From the NCBI GenBank assembly GCA_015655535.1, contig JAATEW010000272.1:1-11918 (forward strand): a DNA stretch of 11,918 nucleotides, read 5' to 3'. Shown here piece by piece: positions 1 to 8,200 of the stretch. Positions within the stretch are counted from its first letter, which is position 1; the number at the start of each line of letters is the position of its first letter. Origin of the DNA: Hyphomicrobiales bacterium (GTDB taxonomy: Bacteria > Pseudomonadota > Alphaproteobacteria > Rhizobiales > Beijerinckiaceae). The notes under the pieces are model-generated. The model was not told the origin of the DNA. It ran no database searches and was given only the letters and a program-made list of their open reading frames with translations. A program made the position numbers and the translations under genes.

Positions 1-3
1 CAA

Positions 4-1827
4 ATGTTGTTGAGAAAGCGTTCAGCGCGTCATAGGGGGCTGCTCTCAGGAGCAGGATGCGCTCTTTGCCTGTTCCTCGTCACAAATCTGAGTTCTTCGT
101 CAGTTGCACAAGACTCGGACCAGAGCGCACCGCCAAGCAAGTCATCCGTGTCGCGCAAGAAGCCGACGTCGCCGATCGCGATGGTCAATCTCGTCAATCT
201 CCTCGTTCAACAAGGTGTCATAAGCGAGGAGCAAGGCAAGGCGCTCATCAAACAGGCCGAAGATCAGGCTTCGGTCGCGCGCGAGAGCGCAAAAGACGTG
301 TCTATCAAGGCGGTTGAAGCCGCGAAAGCTGCCAATGCGGCCGCAGCCGCCGCCATGCCGCCGGGCACCAAACGTGTGACCTATGTGCCGGAATTCGTGA
401 AGAAGCAGATCCGCGACGAGCTCAAGGAAGAGGTCATGAAGACCGCGGCAAGGGACAACTGGGCCTCGCCCGGCCTTTATCCGGAATGGGCTTCGCGCAT
501 CCGTATGTATGGCGATTTCAGGGCTCGCTACGAACGGGATATTTATCCAGGTGGTAATGCGCCTTTGATCAATTATGCGGGTATCAATGGCGGTGCGCCG
601 ATCGATGTCCTGAACCCGGTCAATGTGCCGTTCCTTGATACGAACGCGGATCGCAATCGCTTCCGCCTGCGGGCCCGGCTTGGTCTTGATGCTAATCTTT
701 ACGACGGCTTTACGTTCGGCATGCGGCTCGCGACTGGAGAGAGCAATAGTCCTGTGTCTCCCAATCAGACGCTTGGCGGATCCGGCGGCAATTTCTCAAG
801 ATATCAAATCTGGCTCGATCGTGCTTTCTTGAAATATCAGCCGATCGAAAACATCGCCTTTGAAGTGGGACGGTTTGAGAATCCATTCTTCTCACCGAGC
901 GAACTCGTCTGGGACAAGGATCTCAACTTCGACGGTTTAGCAGTCCAGACCAAATATGAGGTTATGCCGGGCGTGACACCCTTCGCCAGTGCTGGAGCCT
1001 TTCCAATCTTCAATACGGATTTGAATTTCGGCACTACCAATCAGACGAAGACCGGGTCGACGGATAAGTATCTTTTCGGGGGGCAGCTGGGCACCACCTG
1101 GAAACCAGCCGACACAAGCTATACTGTCAAATTCGCTGCAGCTTATTACGACTTCACGAATGTGCAGGGTCAGCTTTCGAGTCCCTGTAATGCATTGAAT
1201 ACAACGGATTCTTGCAGTACCGACGCTCTCCGGCCTTCCTTCGCGCAGAACGGCAATACCTATATGGCACTGCGCAATGTCATCCCGAACGGATTGCCGT
1301 CCCAAGGAGGCACTGAGTATCAATATTATGGCTTGGCGAGTCCGTTCCGCGATCTCGTGTTGACCGGTCTTGTCGATTTTGGCGACTTCCATCCGATCCA
1401 TATTACGGTTGATGGTGAATACGTTCGAAATCTCGCATTCAATGCCACAGCTATAAACGGCGTCGCCGTCAACAACCTAGGTCCAGACATCGCTCCCCAT
1501 GTGCCCGGGCCTTTTGTCGGCGGCGCAAACGGCTGGTTCGGCCGACTGACTGTCGGCTATCCCGAACTTACGAAGCTTTGGGACTGGAACGTCAGCCTCG
1601 GTTATAAATATGTCGAGTCCGACGCCGTGATAGATGCCTTTACCGACAGCGATTTCGGGCTCGTCGGTGGATTGGGCAGTACCAATGCCAAAGGCTATAT
1701 CGTCACCGGCAATTTAGGCTTGAGTTCGAACGTCTGGCTCACCGCGCGCTGGATCAGTACAAATTCCATCGCCGGGTTGCCGGTTACATCTGACGTGTTC
1801 CAGCTCGATTTGAATGCGAAGTTCTGA
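4..1827 (+). CDS. Putative outer-membrane porin (Porin_5-like beta-barrel)
   Basis: This is probably an outer-membrane beta-barrel porin for passive uptake of small solutes; the substrate cannot be read from sequence. Residues 1-35 look like a Sec signal peptide: a basic start (LLRKRSARHR), a hydrophobic core and likely cleavage after SVA35. Residues about 55-150 form a predicted helical periplasmic segment (VNLVNLLVQQGVISEEQGKA), followed by an Ala-rich run near 105-118. From about residue 165 (RIRMYGDFRARYERD) to the end the sequence alternates polar and hydrophobic residues as beta-strands do. Blocks such as RNRFRLRARLG, FLKYQPIENIAFEVGRF and FFSPSELVWDKDLNFDGL resemble, from memory, the Porin_5 (putative porin) family. 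The last residue is Phe (LNAKF), the usual outer-membrane barrel assembly signal. The ATG lies 3 bases from the window edge, so its ribosome site cannot be judged and an earlier start is possible. It is the first visible gene of a coupled train and ends 2 nt before the next start. Confidence 0.9.
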   Translation: MLLRKRSARHRGLLSGAGCALCLFLVTNLSSSSVAQDSDQSAPPSKSSVSRKKPTSPIAMVNLVNLLVQQGVISEEQGKALIKQAEDQASVARESAKDVSIKAVEAAKAANAAAAAAMPPGTKRVTYVPEFVKKQIRDELKEEVMKTAARDNWASPGLYPEWASRIRMYGDFRARYERDIYPGGNAPLINYAGINGGAPIDVLNPVNVPFLDTNADRNRFRLRARLGLDANLYDGFTFGMRLATGESNSPVSPNQTLGGSGGNFSRYQIWLDRAFLKYQPIENIAFEVGRFENPFFSPSELVWDKDLNFDGLAVQTKYEVMPGVTPFASAGAFPIFNTDLNFGTTNQTKTGSTDKYLFGGQLGTTWKPADTSYTVKFAAAYYDFTNVQGQLSSPCNALNTTDSCSTDALRPSFAQNGNTYMALRNVIPNGLPSQGGTEYQYYGLASPFRDLVLTGLVDFGDFHPIHITVDGEYVRNLAFNATAINGVAVNNLGPDIAPHVPGPFVGGANGWFGRLTVGYPELTKLWDWNVSLGYKYVESDAVIDAFTDSDFGLVGGLGSTNAKGYIVTGNLGLSSNVWLTARWISTNSIAGLPVTSDVFQLDLNAKF

Positions 1828-1829
1828 CG

Positions 1830-2429
1830 ATGCGCGCTCTGCTCACTCTTGCTATCCTTGTGTTGCTTTTCGGGCTTGTTGTGCTGCCGGCCCGAGCACA
1901 GCAATCCGAAACCGACCGTCTGCGTGATGCGTTGCGTGCCGCGATTGCGCAAACGCGGACCTTGGAAGACGAGCGTGTATCGCTCCAGGCTAAACAAGCC
2001 GAAAGCGACCGCGACCGCGAGCGGCTCAAGAAGGAAGTCGACGCGACAAAAGGCCAGCTGAAGACCGCCGAGCAGCAATATAAAGAGGCGGTCGAGACCT
2101 TCAATCAGCGATTGAAGGAAAACGCAGACGCCTTCGACAAATGGAAGGCTGCTTATGAAGAGGCCGCTGACCTCGCCCGGAGCAAGGAAGCCGAGCGTGC
2201 CAGATTCGAGGCGGAGGCCAAGACCTTTAAGGCGAGCACGAAGACTTGCGCCCAGCGTAACATCAAGCTCGTTGCGATTGGTAAGGATCTGTTACAAACA
2301 CTTAAAAGTGTCGAACTTGGCGACCAGATTGCTGCCCAGGAACCTGTGATCAGGTTCAAGGCGGTGGATGTCAAAAACATGTTGCAGGATTACCAAGACA
2401 AGATCCTGGAACAGAGGGCAAATCCATGA
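1830..2429 (+). CDS. Secreted periplasmic coiled-coil protein, function unknown
   Basis: No established function is recognised. Residues 1-23 are a clear signal peptide (hydrophobic LLTLAILVLLFGLVV, cleavage after ARA23). Residues about 25-135 are rich in Glu, Lys, Arg, Gln and Ala with heptad-like spacing (LRDALRAAIAQTRTLEDERV onwards), typical of a long coiled coil. The last 60 residues look like a separate small domain: the only cysteine (C140, TCAQRNIKL), then IGKDLLQTL, then EPVIRF and VDVKNMLQDYQDKI. From memory this resembles coiled-coil proteins often mislabelled 'DNA repair protein'; the signal peptide argues against a DNA role here. It starts 2 nt after the porin stop and overlaps the foldase gene by ATGA, so co-translation is likely. 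A periplasmic scaffold or chaperone for an envelope or exoprotein system is inference. Confidence 0.85.
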   Translation: MRALLTLAILVLLFGLVVLPARAQQSETDRLRDALRAAIAQTRTLEDERVSLQAKQAESDRDRERLKKEVDATKGQLKTAEQQYKEAVETFNQRLKENADAFDKWKAAYEEAADLARSKEAERARFEAEAKTFKASTKTCAQRNIKLVAIGKDLLQTLKSVELGDQIAAQEPVIRFKAVDVKNMLQDYQDKILEQRANP

Positions 2430-3484
2430 ACCGCGTACCGTCACATATCCTGCCTTTGCCGGTCGGCTACCTTGCCATACAGCTTGTCCTTGGGCTTTTA
2501 ATTGGCTCCTCCACAGCGGCGCTGTCTCAAACGGTTCCGCCGAATCCGCCGCGTGGTCAGCCGCAAATCAAGGTTCCGGAAACTGCTCGAACGAAAGCTG
2601 AAACCAGTTCGGCTCCGGCAAAAGAGAAGAGCACCCAGGCCCCGGTGAGCGGAGGGGGAGAAATCATCGCCAGAGTAGGCGGAACTGAACTCAAGGAAGA
2701 TGAAGTCAAGGCACTGGTCGCAGGTCTGAATCCGCGCGATCAGGCCGCGATCGCTCGCGATCCGTCGCTTCTCGCCCAGATGATCCGGATCCTGCTCGCC
2801 AACCAGCTCGCCTTGAAAGAAGCCGAGGCCAAGCACTGGGATCAAAAACCTGAAGTTGCCGCTGCTATCGCGAAGGCTCGTGAAGCTACGATCATCGAGA
2901 GCTATCTGCGGTCTGTTTCGGTTGTTCCGGCTGATTTTCCTGATCAGGAGACACTGCAGTCCGTTTACGATCAGAACAAATCCGCCATGCTCGTGCCGCG
3001 CCAATTCCAAATCGCGCAACTCTATGTCACGTCCGGCGCTGACGGCGATAAAGCCGCTGAGGAAAAGGCCCGCAAGAAGTTGAGCGAGGTCCAGGCCAAA
3101 CTGAAACAGCCAAGTGCGGATTTCGACGCCGTTGCCCGGGCGGACAGCGATGCCAAGGACGCGGCCGAAAAGGGCGGCGCGGTCGGGTGGGTCCCTGAAA
3201 CTCAGTTACGCCCGGAGATCAAGGCCGCTGTCATCGGCATGGCAAAAGGCATGGTGTCCGAGCCGATCAAGCTTGAGGACGGATGGCATTTCGTCAAATT
3301 GATCGATACGAAGCCCGCCTCGACGCTGCCGCTCGCCGATGTGAAGGATCAATTGGTCCAGCGCTTGCGCGAGGAGAGAGCCAATGCCATGCGCCGGGCT
3401 TATCTCGGGGAATTGCTGAAAAAGGACCCGCCAGCGATCAATGAACTCGCGCTCTCGAAAGTGGTTGTTGCGCCGACGCCATGA
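2426..3484 (+). CDS. Periplasmic peptidyl-prolyl cis-trans isomerase, parvulin (PpiC/SurA) type
   Basis: This is a predicted foldase that isomerises Xaa-Pro bonds and probably chaperones exported or outer-membrane proteins in the periplasm. A signal peptide covers about residues 1-34 (hydrophobic IQLVLGLLIGSSTAALS). A Pro/Thr/Lys-rich linker runs to about residue 76. Residues about 79-165 form a SurA_N-like helical chaperone region (IIARVGGTELKEDEVKALV, then LLANQLALKEAEAKHWD). Residues about 190-297 form the parvulin domain: FQIAQLYV, then DFDAVARADSDA, GGAVGWVPETQLRPEI and GMVSEPIKLEDGWHFVKLID, the characteristic ends of the fold. A charged helical tail follows (VKDQLVQRLREERA). The length of 352 aa is ordinary for one-parvulin SurA-like proteins. 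It overlaps both neighbours by 4 nt (ATGA at 2426-2429 and at 3481-3484). The family assignment is firm; the link to the downstream adhesin is inferred from position. Confidence 0.92.
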   Translation: MNRVPSHILPLPVGYLAIQLVLGLLIGSSTAALSQTVPPNPPRGQPQIKVPETARTKAETSSAPAKEKSTQAPVSGGGEIIARVGGTELKEDEVKALVAGLNPRDQAAIARDPSLLAQMIRILLANQLALKEAEAKHWDQKPEVAAAIAKAREATIIESYLRSVSVVPADFPDQETLQSVYDQNKSAMLVPRQFQIAQLYVTSGADGDKAAEEKARKKLSEVQAKLKQPSADFDAVARADSDAKDAAEKGGAVGWVPETQLRPEIKAAVIGMAKGMVSEPIKLEDGWHFVKLIDTKPASTLPLADVKDQLVQRLREERANAMRRAYLGELLKKDPPAINELALSKVVVAPTP

Positions 3485-4278
3485 TGGGGCTCAGAACCAC
3501 ACCGAGGCGAAGAGGTCTCATTCGAAGGATCTTGGGGAGCTTTTTGCCTCTGCTTCTGGCGATGGCCGGGCAAGGACGGATGCTTCCCAGCTGCTTGGCC
3601 GCGGAAGATTTGAAAATGGAGCAGGTCGCGCGGACGGATGAAAAGCCGCCTGGCGATGCTGGCGTCGTGGCTAGCCTGTCAAGAGTTGTTCCGGAGCTGC
3701 GCGGAGAAGCAAACCTGCAGGCTTTGATCAAAGCGGAAGCCCGCCGCGAAGACATAGCACCGGAAATCGTCGATGCCGTAATGGCGGTTGAGAGCAGTTA
3801 CAATCCTGCTGTGATTGGCACTTCAGGCGAGATCGGGCTCATGCAAGTTATGCCTTCAACCGCCCGGCTTCTCGGCTTCGATGGCAGTTTGAGCGATCTC
3901 GCCGTTCCCGTAACCAACATCCATTATGGTACGACCTACTTGGCACGAGCTTGGCGCCTTGCTGGAGGTGACCTCTGTACGACCGTGATGAAATATCGCG
4001 CCGGCCATGGTGAGACCCGTTTCTCTGACCGATCCGTTGCTTATTGCGTGGCCGTGCGGGCGCATTTGCAGGCGCGCGGCTATCCTGTCACGGGCACAGT
4101 TCCCATCGCGACTTTCGGTGAACCTTCCCTGGGCCTCGGACGTTCACTCAGCGCACGTCCCTGCCGGAAGGGCTGCCTTATGGCTTCGGGTGCGCATTTG
4201 CCGGATTTGGCGCCTCTCAACAAAAAACTGAGTGAGCTCGTATGGCAGACAAAAACATTTACGCCACACGGGCTGTAG
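3481..4278 (+). CDS. Lytic transglycosylase, SLT (GH23-like) domain
   Basis: This predicted periplasmic enzyme cleaves the beta-1,4 MurNAc-GlcNAc bond of peptidoglycan without water, forming 1,6-anhydro ends. Residues 1-41 are an export signal (RRRGLIRRILG, then FLPLLLAMAG). LPSC38 could be a poor lipobox, so a lipoprotein is possible but weak. The catalytic SLT domain spans about residues 78-195. It contains the ES motif with catalytic Glu104 (VMAVESSYNP), GLMQVMP at 119-125, the helix NIHYGTTYLARAW and KYRAGHG at 171-177, matching the usual order. C166 and C189 could form a disulfide. The C-terminal 70 residues are not recognised. The ATG overlaps the upstream stop (ATGATGGGG); a second ATG follows at once at 3484. 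Small SLT enzymes commonly accompany envelope-spanning secretion machines, so opening the wall for a neighbouring system is a reasonable inference. Confidence 0.92.
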   Translation: MMGLRTTPRRRGLIRRILGSFLPLLLAMAGQGRMLPSCLAAEDLKMEQVARTDEKPPGDAGVVASLSRVVPELRGEANLQALIKAEARREDIAPEIVDAVMAVESSYNPAVIGTSGEIGLMQVMPSTARLLGFDGSLSDLAVPVTNIHYGTTYLARAWRLAGGDLCTTVMKYRAGHGETRFSDRSVAYCVAVRAHLQARGYPVTGTVPIATFGEPSLGLGRSLSARPCRKGCLMASGAHLPDLAPLNKKLSELVWQTKTFTPHGL

Positions 4279-4733
4279 CCCGCCCATTTAGATCGGTAAG
4301 GCGAGACAGGCGCTCGGCGCCGAAGAGCGCTCACAGCCCTTCGCACCTTCACGCGTTGAGATGCTATTTTGTTTGCGCTTTTACGATCGTTGCATTGACT
4401 GCGAACGGCGTGCATGCGGAAGATCCGGCAGGCATCATCATCGGAGGGAAAACGTCACCACCGCCGTTAACGGTAGGTGTTGGACGCTGCGTGGATGTCG
4501 AAATCGATGGCTCGCGGGCCTTCCATTGCCTCAACGAGGAGTTGCGGAGGCAAGTGGACAAGGTGGCGCCAGTGCTGAACACGCCGCCGATCGACGCGAG
4601 ATCGCCCGATCCGCAGACGGGGGTGATCAATCTTCCAGGCGTGCGAGAACAATATGGCAAGAATTTCGGTGTTTCGGCTTTTCCGTACCGGCCGCCGACG
4701 CCGACATTCACTTCACCGCTCCTAGCCAAGTAG
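4242..4733 (+). CDS. Small periplasmic protein with a conserved-looking Cys pair, unknown function
   Basis: No named family is recognised. The 163-aa product has a long basic N-region (about 38 residues), a hydrophobic stretch (CYFVCAFTIVALTANG) and likely cleavage after VHA59, so export is probable. The mature part has a two-cysteine module (GRCVDVEIDG, then AFHCLNEELRRQVDKV; C83 and C96) likely to form a disulfide. A Pro-rich tail ends in FPYRPPTPTFTSPLLAK. I recall similar CVDVE...CLN small proteins in Rhizobiales, without assigned function. The start is uncertain: ATG 4242 lies 37 nt inside the transglycosylase gene and follows a weak GAGTGAG ribosome site. A TTG at 4356 would give a more compact signal peptide but has no visible ribosome site. 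It is the last gene of the coupled train; 532 nt separate it from the giant exoprotein gene. Confidence 0.75.
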   Translation: MADKNIYATRAVARPFRSVRRDRRSAPKSAHSPSHLHALRCYFVCAFTIVALTANGVHAEDPAGIIIGGKTSPPPLTVGVGRCVDVEIDGSRAFHCLNEELRRQVDKVAPVLNTPPIDARSPDPQTGVINLPGVREQYGKNFGVSAFPYRPPTPTFTSPLLAK

Positions 4734-4747
4734 AAGCTTGTCTTTAG

Positions 4748-4785
4748 TGGCCATCCTGATTTAGACTGATCACGTGGACAGGCCA
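4748..4785. repeat. Imperfect inverted repeat after the operon, possible transcript-end hairpin
   Basis: The arms TGGCC (4748-4752) and GGCCA (4781-4785) pair. Inner pairs TCC/GGA (4754-4756 with 4776-4778) and TGAT/ATCA (4757-4760 with 4769-4772) extend the stem to 12 pairs with small bulges. It begins 15 nt after the last stop of the operon. No T-run follows (ATATATTCG), so it is not a standard intrinsic terminator. A processed 3' end or a protein site is possible. Confidence 0.35.
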
Positions 4786-4860
4786 ATATATTCGTCTTGG
4801 CTAGCTCATTATCCTTCAATGCGCGGATCTCGAGTCCCGCCCTGCCTACAATTTTTTATA

Positions 4861-4879
4861 AATTCAGCCGTCCTGAATT
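4861..4879. repeat. Perfect 7-bp inverted repeat, AT-rich flank
   Basis: AATTCAG (4861-4867) and CTGAATT (4873-4879) are perfect inverted arms around the 5-nt loop CCGTC. They lie just right of an AT-rich tract (ATTTTTTATA, 4851-4860). The T-run precedes the stem on the + strand and reads as A-run on the minus strand, so it is not an intrinsic terminator in either direction. A regulator-binding site is possible, with no direct support. Confidence 0.35.
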
Positions 4880-4952
4880 CTGCGATCCGCATTTCAGACT
4901 GCTTTGCTCGCCGCAACTTCGATCACTATCGTTATCCAACGTGCTCTTTATC

Positions 4953-4970
4953 AGCGAATGGACATTGATC
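4953..4970 (-). repeat. 18-nt inverted match to the exoprotein TPS coding sequence
   Basis: The minus strand here reads GATCAATGTCCATTCGCT, identical to + strand positions 5958-5975 inside the exoprotein gene. The two copies are in inverted orientation, 987 nt apart. Both are read in the same codon phase (ATC AAT GTC CAT TCG). Confidence 0.8.
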
Positions 4971-5265
4971 GAGCCGACAACGATTTGGCCTTGCGACCCG
5001 ACGATAACTTTTGGTGTTGGCTCCGCGCTGGACACGGTAAGAGTTTCGATGACGTTTTAAAGACGTATTTCTGTCGTTGCAGTCACAATAAGGGCGATGC
5101 CGACGAATTCGGGCAAGCGGGATGCGAAACCGCTAATTTCTGAAAAAAAATCATGATGAGGCTTCGGGTTAGCTGCCTTTCGGTTGTCTCACTCTTGCAT
5201 CAGCTTGCGGTCCCTCACCGCGGGTGGAAACAGTTTGTCGAAATACAACCAGAAATCACATAAAC

Positions 5266-8200
5266 ATGCTTGGAATTGCGATGACGTTGCGCCTGTATCG
5301 AAACAGTCGCAAAACCCGATTTGCGCGTCTTTTAATGAGCGCGAGTGCTTTTGCCCTTATCCTGGGGGCTTACACTCAAGCAAATGCGGCTCCGCGCGGC
5401 TATATAAGCGCATCGACGGCTGCGGCCGCTGCGCAGGCCGCAGCCGCGACTGCGGCGTCGCAACAGGCTGCGACCATCGCAACGCAATCACAGGCGACCC
5501 TTACCGCCGCGACAAATAGCATTCGAGGACTTATAACTGCCCAGCAGGCCGCACGTGCTGCTGCGGCGGCGGCCCAGAATGCGGCCACCGTCGCAAACGG
5601 TCTCAGCACCGGCGGAAATGGCTTGCTGCCGGGTCTCGTCGTCGATCCGCGTGTTACAGCTCCAAATGACAGCACCAATCTTTGGATCAATGCGAACCTG
5701 CCGACGCAGACGACAAGCGGCGGTCAGACAACGGTCACCATCAAGCAGACCGCGCCGCAGGCCGTGATGACCTGGCTCTATTACAACATTGGGCAGAATA
5801 CCACCATCGTCTATGACCAGCAGGGCAATGCAAGTTGGGTCGCGCTGAACCGTATCGACGCGACCGGCGTGCCGAGCCAGATCCTCGGCCATATCAAGGC
5901 CGATGGCACGGTGCTGCTCATCAACCCTAACGGCATCATCTTCGGCGGCGCGAGTCAGATCAATGTCCATTCGCTAATCGCAACCTCTTTCGACATCGAC
6001 GGCACGACGGCGGCCAGTGCGTTCAACGGAAGCACTGCCTACACAACTCTATCCATGAACGGCATCACCTTCGAAGTGCCGCCGGAGGAATCGTCCTCCA
6101 ACCTATATTTTGCGACGAATGGGCTGTTCACTCTCGCGGCGCCAGGAACCTCCCAGCCAAATTACGGCAATTCCGTGCAGTTCGCGATGGGCAATCAATC
6201 GCTGTCGACCGCAGCGTTATCAGGCATTCCGGGATCGGGCCGGGGCTCGATCGTGGTCGAGCAAGGTGCGTCTATCACGACTACGGTTAACTCAACCGGT
6301 GATGGCGGCTATGTCGCTTTACTCGGGTCGAGCGTGACCAATAATGGCGGCGTCGTCACGCAGGCCGGGCAGATCATTCTCGCTGCCGGTAACGCAGCGC
6401 TTCTCACCGATCCGAGTTCCACGGCGACCGGTGTGAATACGGCGATCGGGCTTAATCAAACGCTCACAGGCGTGGCGACCTTTTCAAGTACTGCTTTTCA
6501 AAACAGCTTGCCAACGCTCACCCTTGGCGCCGGGGACAATACGGTCACCAACAACGGGCTTTTAATTTCAAACGACGGTGCGGTGACAATTGGGACATAT
6601 CTGGCCAATGGCGCGATCAACCAGAATGGTGGGATAGAGGCGACGACGAGTACGCAGCGGATAGGATCGATTACACTTCAGACGGCCGGAGAAGCCATCT
6701 TCGCGCCATCGAGCGTGATGGCGATCTTGCCGGATTCGGATAGCGGTACCGTTCCGGCCAGTGCGGCCACCGGACTCCTGCCCGTGATCACGATCGAAGG
6801 CGATCAGGGAATCGATTTCCAATCCGGTTCGCTGCTCCGTGCGCCCAGCGCCGCTGTGACGCTCAAAGGGTCAAATGTCGTTCTCGAATCCGGCGCGACC
6901 ATCGATCTCTCGGGTCTTGCCAATGTCGAGGTGCCGGTCACCAATTATCTTGTGACTTTCGTGGTTACGGCGAATGAAGTCGCCAATGATCCGCTTGCGA
7001 GAAGCCTCATTGGCACGACGGTGACGATTGATTCACGCGTCGGCTCGCCGATCGTCGACGACACGGGCTATGCCAATCTGATTCAGGAATCCATCGGCCA
7101 AGTTCTGACGGCGGGCGGTTCGATCACCGTGAGCGGAGCCAACGGCGGCGCCGGGAGTTTCATTCAGAAGCCGGGGTCGCTTGTCGATATTTCAGGCGGC
7201 TATGTCACCTTTACGGGGGGAACGATCAACACAACCAGGCTTTTGGGTTCGGATGGCCGCATCTACGACATAGGCACCGCGAGCACAGCCATCAGTTATG
7301 TTGGGATTGCTGGAGAATTTACCGTCGATCACCCGCATTGGGGCGTCACCCAGACTTACACCAACCCGCTTCTTCTGGGGACCTATTACGATCCGATCTA
7401 TATCGCCGGGGCCAGTGCAGGCTCGCTCTCCATCACTGGCCTGCCGGTTCTCGACGGTACGATTTTGGCGGAGACGGTCACTGGGCGGCGTCAGCGTGCC
7501 AATGCCATAGGCGGCGGCACAACACCGCAAGCCTCGCTTGAAGACCTGCCTGCGGGCGCCTCGCTGACGATCACGAGCGCAAACAATTTCAACCTCGAAA
7601 CGAGCGTCCAAGCGGGCAGCGATCCCTATGGTCTTACGAGCTATGTATTCGGAACGGCCTGGACAGCGCCGTCCATTGTACCGTTGTTGACGGACAAGCT
7701 GTCAGATGCCGGTTTCGCGGCGATTACGGTCCAAGGCTCGAGCGCCACCGGCTTTCCCACCGTGAATATGGCGGCCGGTTCGGTGCTGACGGTGGCGCCT
7801 GGCGGCAGCGTCAGCCTCACGGGCGTTCAGATGATCGACGGGACGATCAACGCACCCTCCGGCAAGATCACGCTTTCAGGCTATGCTTACGACCCGAGTT
7901 TATCGTCCAGCAATGGCATTCTGAATCTTCCACCAGTTACAATTGGCTCCGATGCGGTGCTCAATGTGGCGGGTCTTTGGGTCAACGACACGCGTGCTAT
8001 AGGTGATGAAGTCCAGGGCCAAGCTTTCATCAATGGCGGCTCCGTCAATATCAGCACGACGGCTGCAGCCTTTCATCAAGGCAGCACCAATAGTGACGTC
8101 ACCCAAAGCATCATTCTCTTAGCCGGTAGCGTCATTGACCTGTCGAGCGGCGGCTATATAGGCACGAATGGCAAACTGGCGCTCGGGACAGATGGACTGC

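Larger units (their letters stand above)
4856..5056 (-). pseudogene. Possible decayed TPS-domain (TpsA-like) fragment
   Basis: On the minus strand a 66-codon stretch is open between a TAA at 5057-5059 and a TAA at 4856-4858. It has no ATG; a GTG lies near its beginning. It contains GQIVVGSINVHSLIKSTLDND, written in pieces as GQIVVGS plus INVHSLIKSTLDND. This matches INVHSLIATSFDID at residue 232 of the downstream exoprotein: identical over INVHSLI, similar beyond it, and at the point where TpsA proteins are conserved. Eighteen nucleotides are identical and in the same codon phase. The same minus frame carries only a few stops between about 5190 and 4740. It could be a relic of another exoprotein gene; coincidence or a recombination or pairing site remain alternatives. 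It would not make a functional protein as it stands. Confidence 0.3.
4734..5265. other. Intergenic region without a convincing intact gene
   Basis: This 532-nt gap lies between the envelope operon and the exoprotein gene and should hold the exoprotein promoter, but no convincing -35/-10 pair stands out. Short + strand open frames at 4797-5060 and 4904-5143 have no good ribosome site and no recognisable product. It contains an imperfect inverted repeat (4748-4785), a perfect 7-bp one (4861-4879), a weak AGCGG/CCGCT stem (5116-5134), an A8 tract (5143-5150) and a minus-strand stretch related to the TPS domain of the next gene. By eye it looks more AT-rich than the flanking genes. Confidence 0.7.

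Noticed and set aside
937..1401. Minus-strand 154-aa open frame inside the porin gene
   Set aside because: It is antisense to strongly supported beta-barrel coding sequence, with no ribosome site or recognisable domain.
2004..2024. Short GCGACC repetition in the coiled-coil gene
   Set aside because: Only two or three hexamer copies, explained by the Asp-Arg codons of the coiled coil.
4364..4819. Minus-strand 151-aa open frame
   Set aside because: It starts from TTG, overlaps the Cys-pair gene in full antisense, and shows no family motif. Only its upstream end is of interest as part of the possible minus-strand relic.
4797..5143. Plus-strand open frames of 87 and 79 aa in the intergenic gap
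   Set aside because: They have no ribosome site, no recognisable motif and unusual composition (many Cys, Trp and His); they look like chance frames.
5116..5150. AGCGG/CCGCT stem and A8 tract as a terminator
   Set aside because: The stem is only 5 bp. The A8 tract would be a T-run on the minus strand only, with no stem correctly placed before it.
5235..5264. TTGTCG, 18 nt, CATAAA as a promoter for the exoprotein
   Set aside because: The -10-like box ends 1 nt before ATG 5266, leaving no leader for that start and too short a leader for ATG 5281. The match is also weak.
5400..5690. Minus-strand 96-aa Ala-rich open frame
   Set aside because: It is antisense of the GCN-rich Ala linker, and low complexity explains it.
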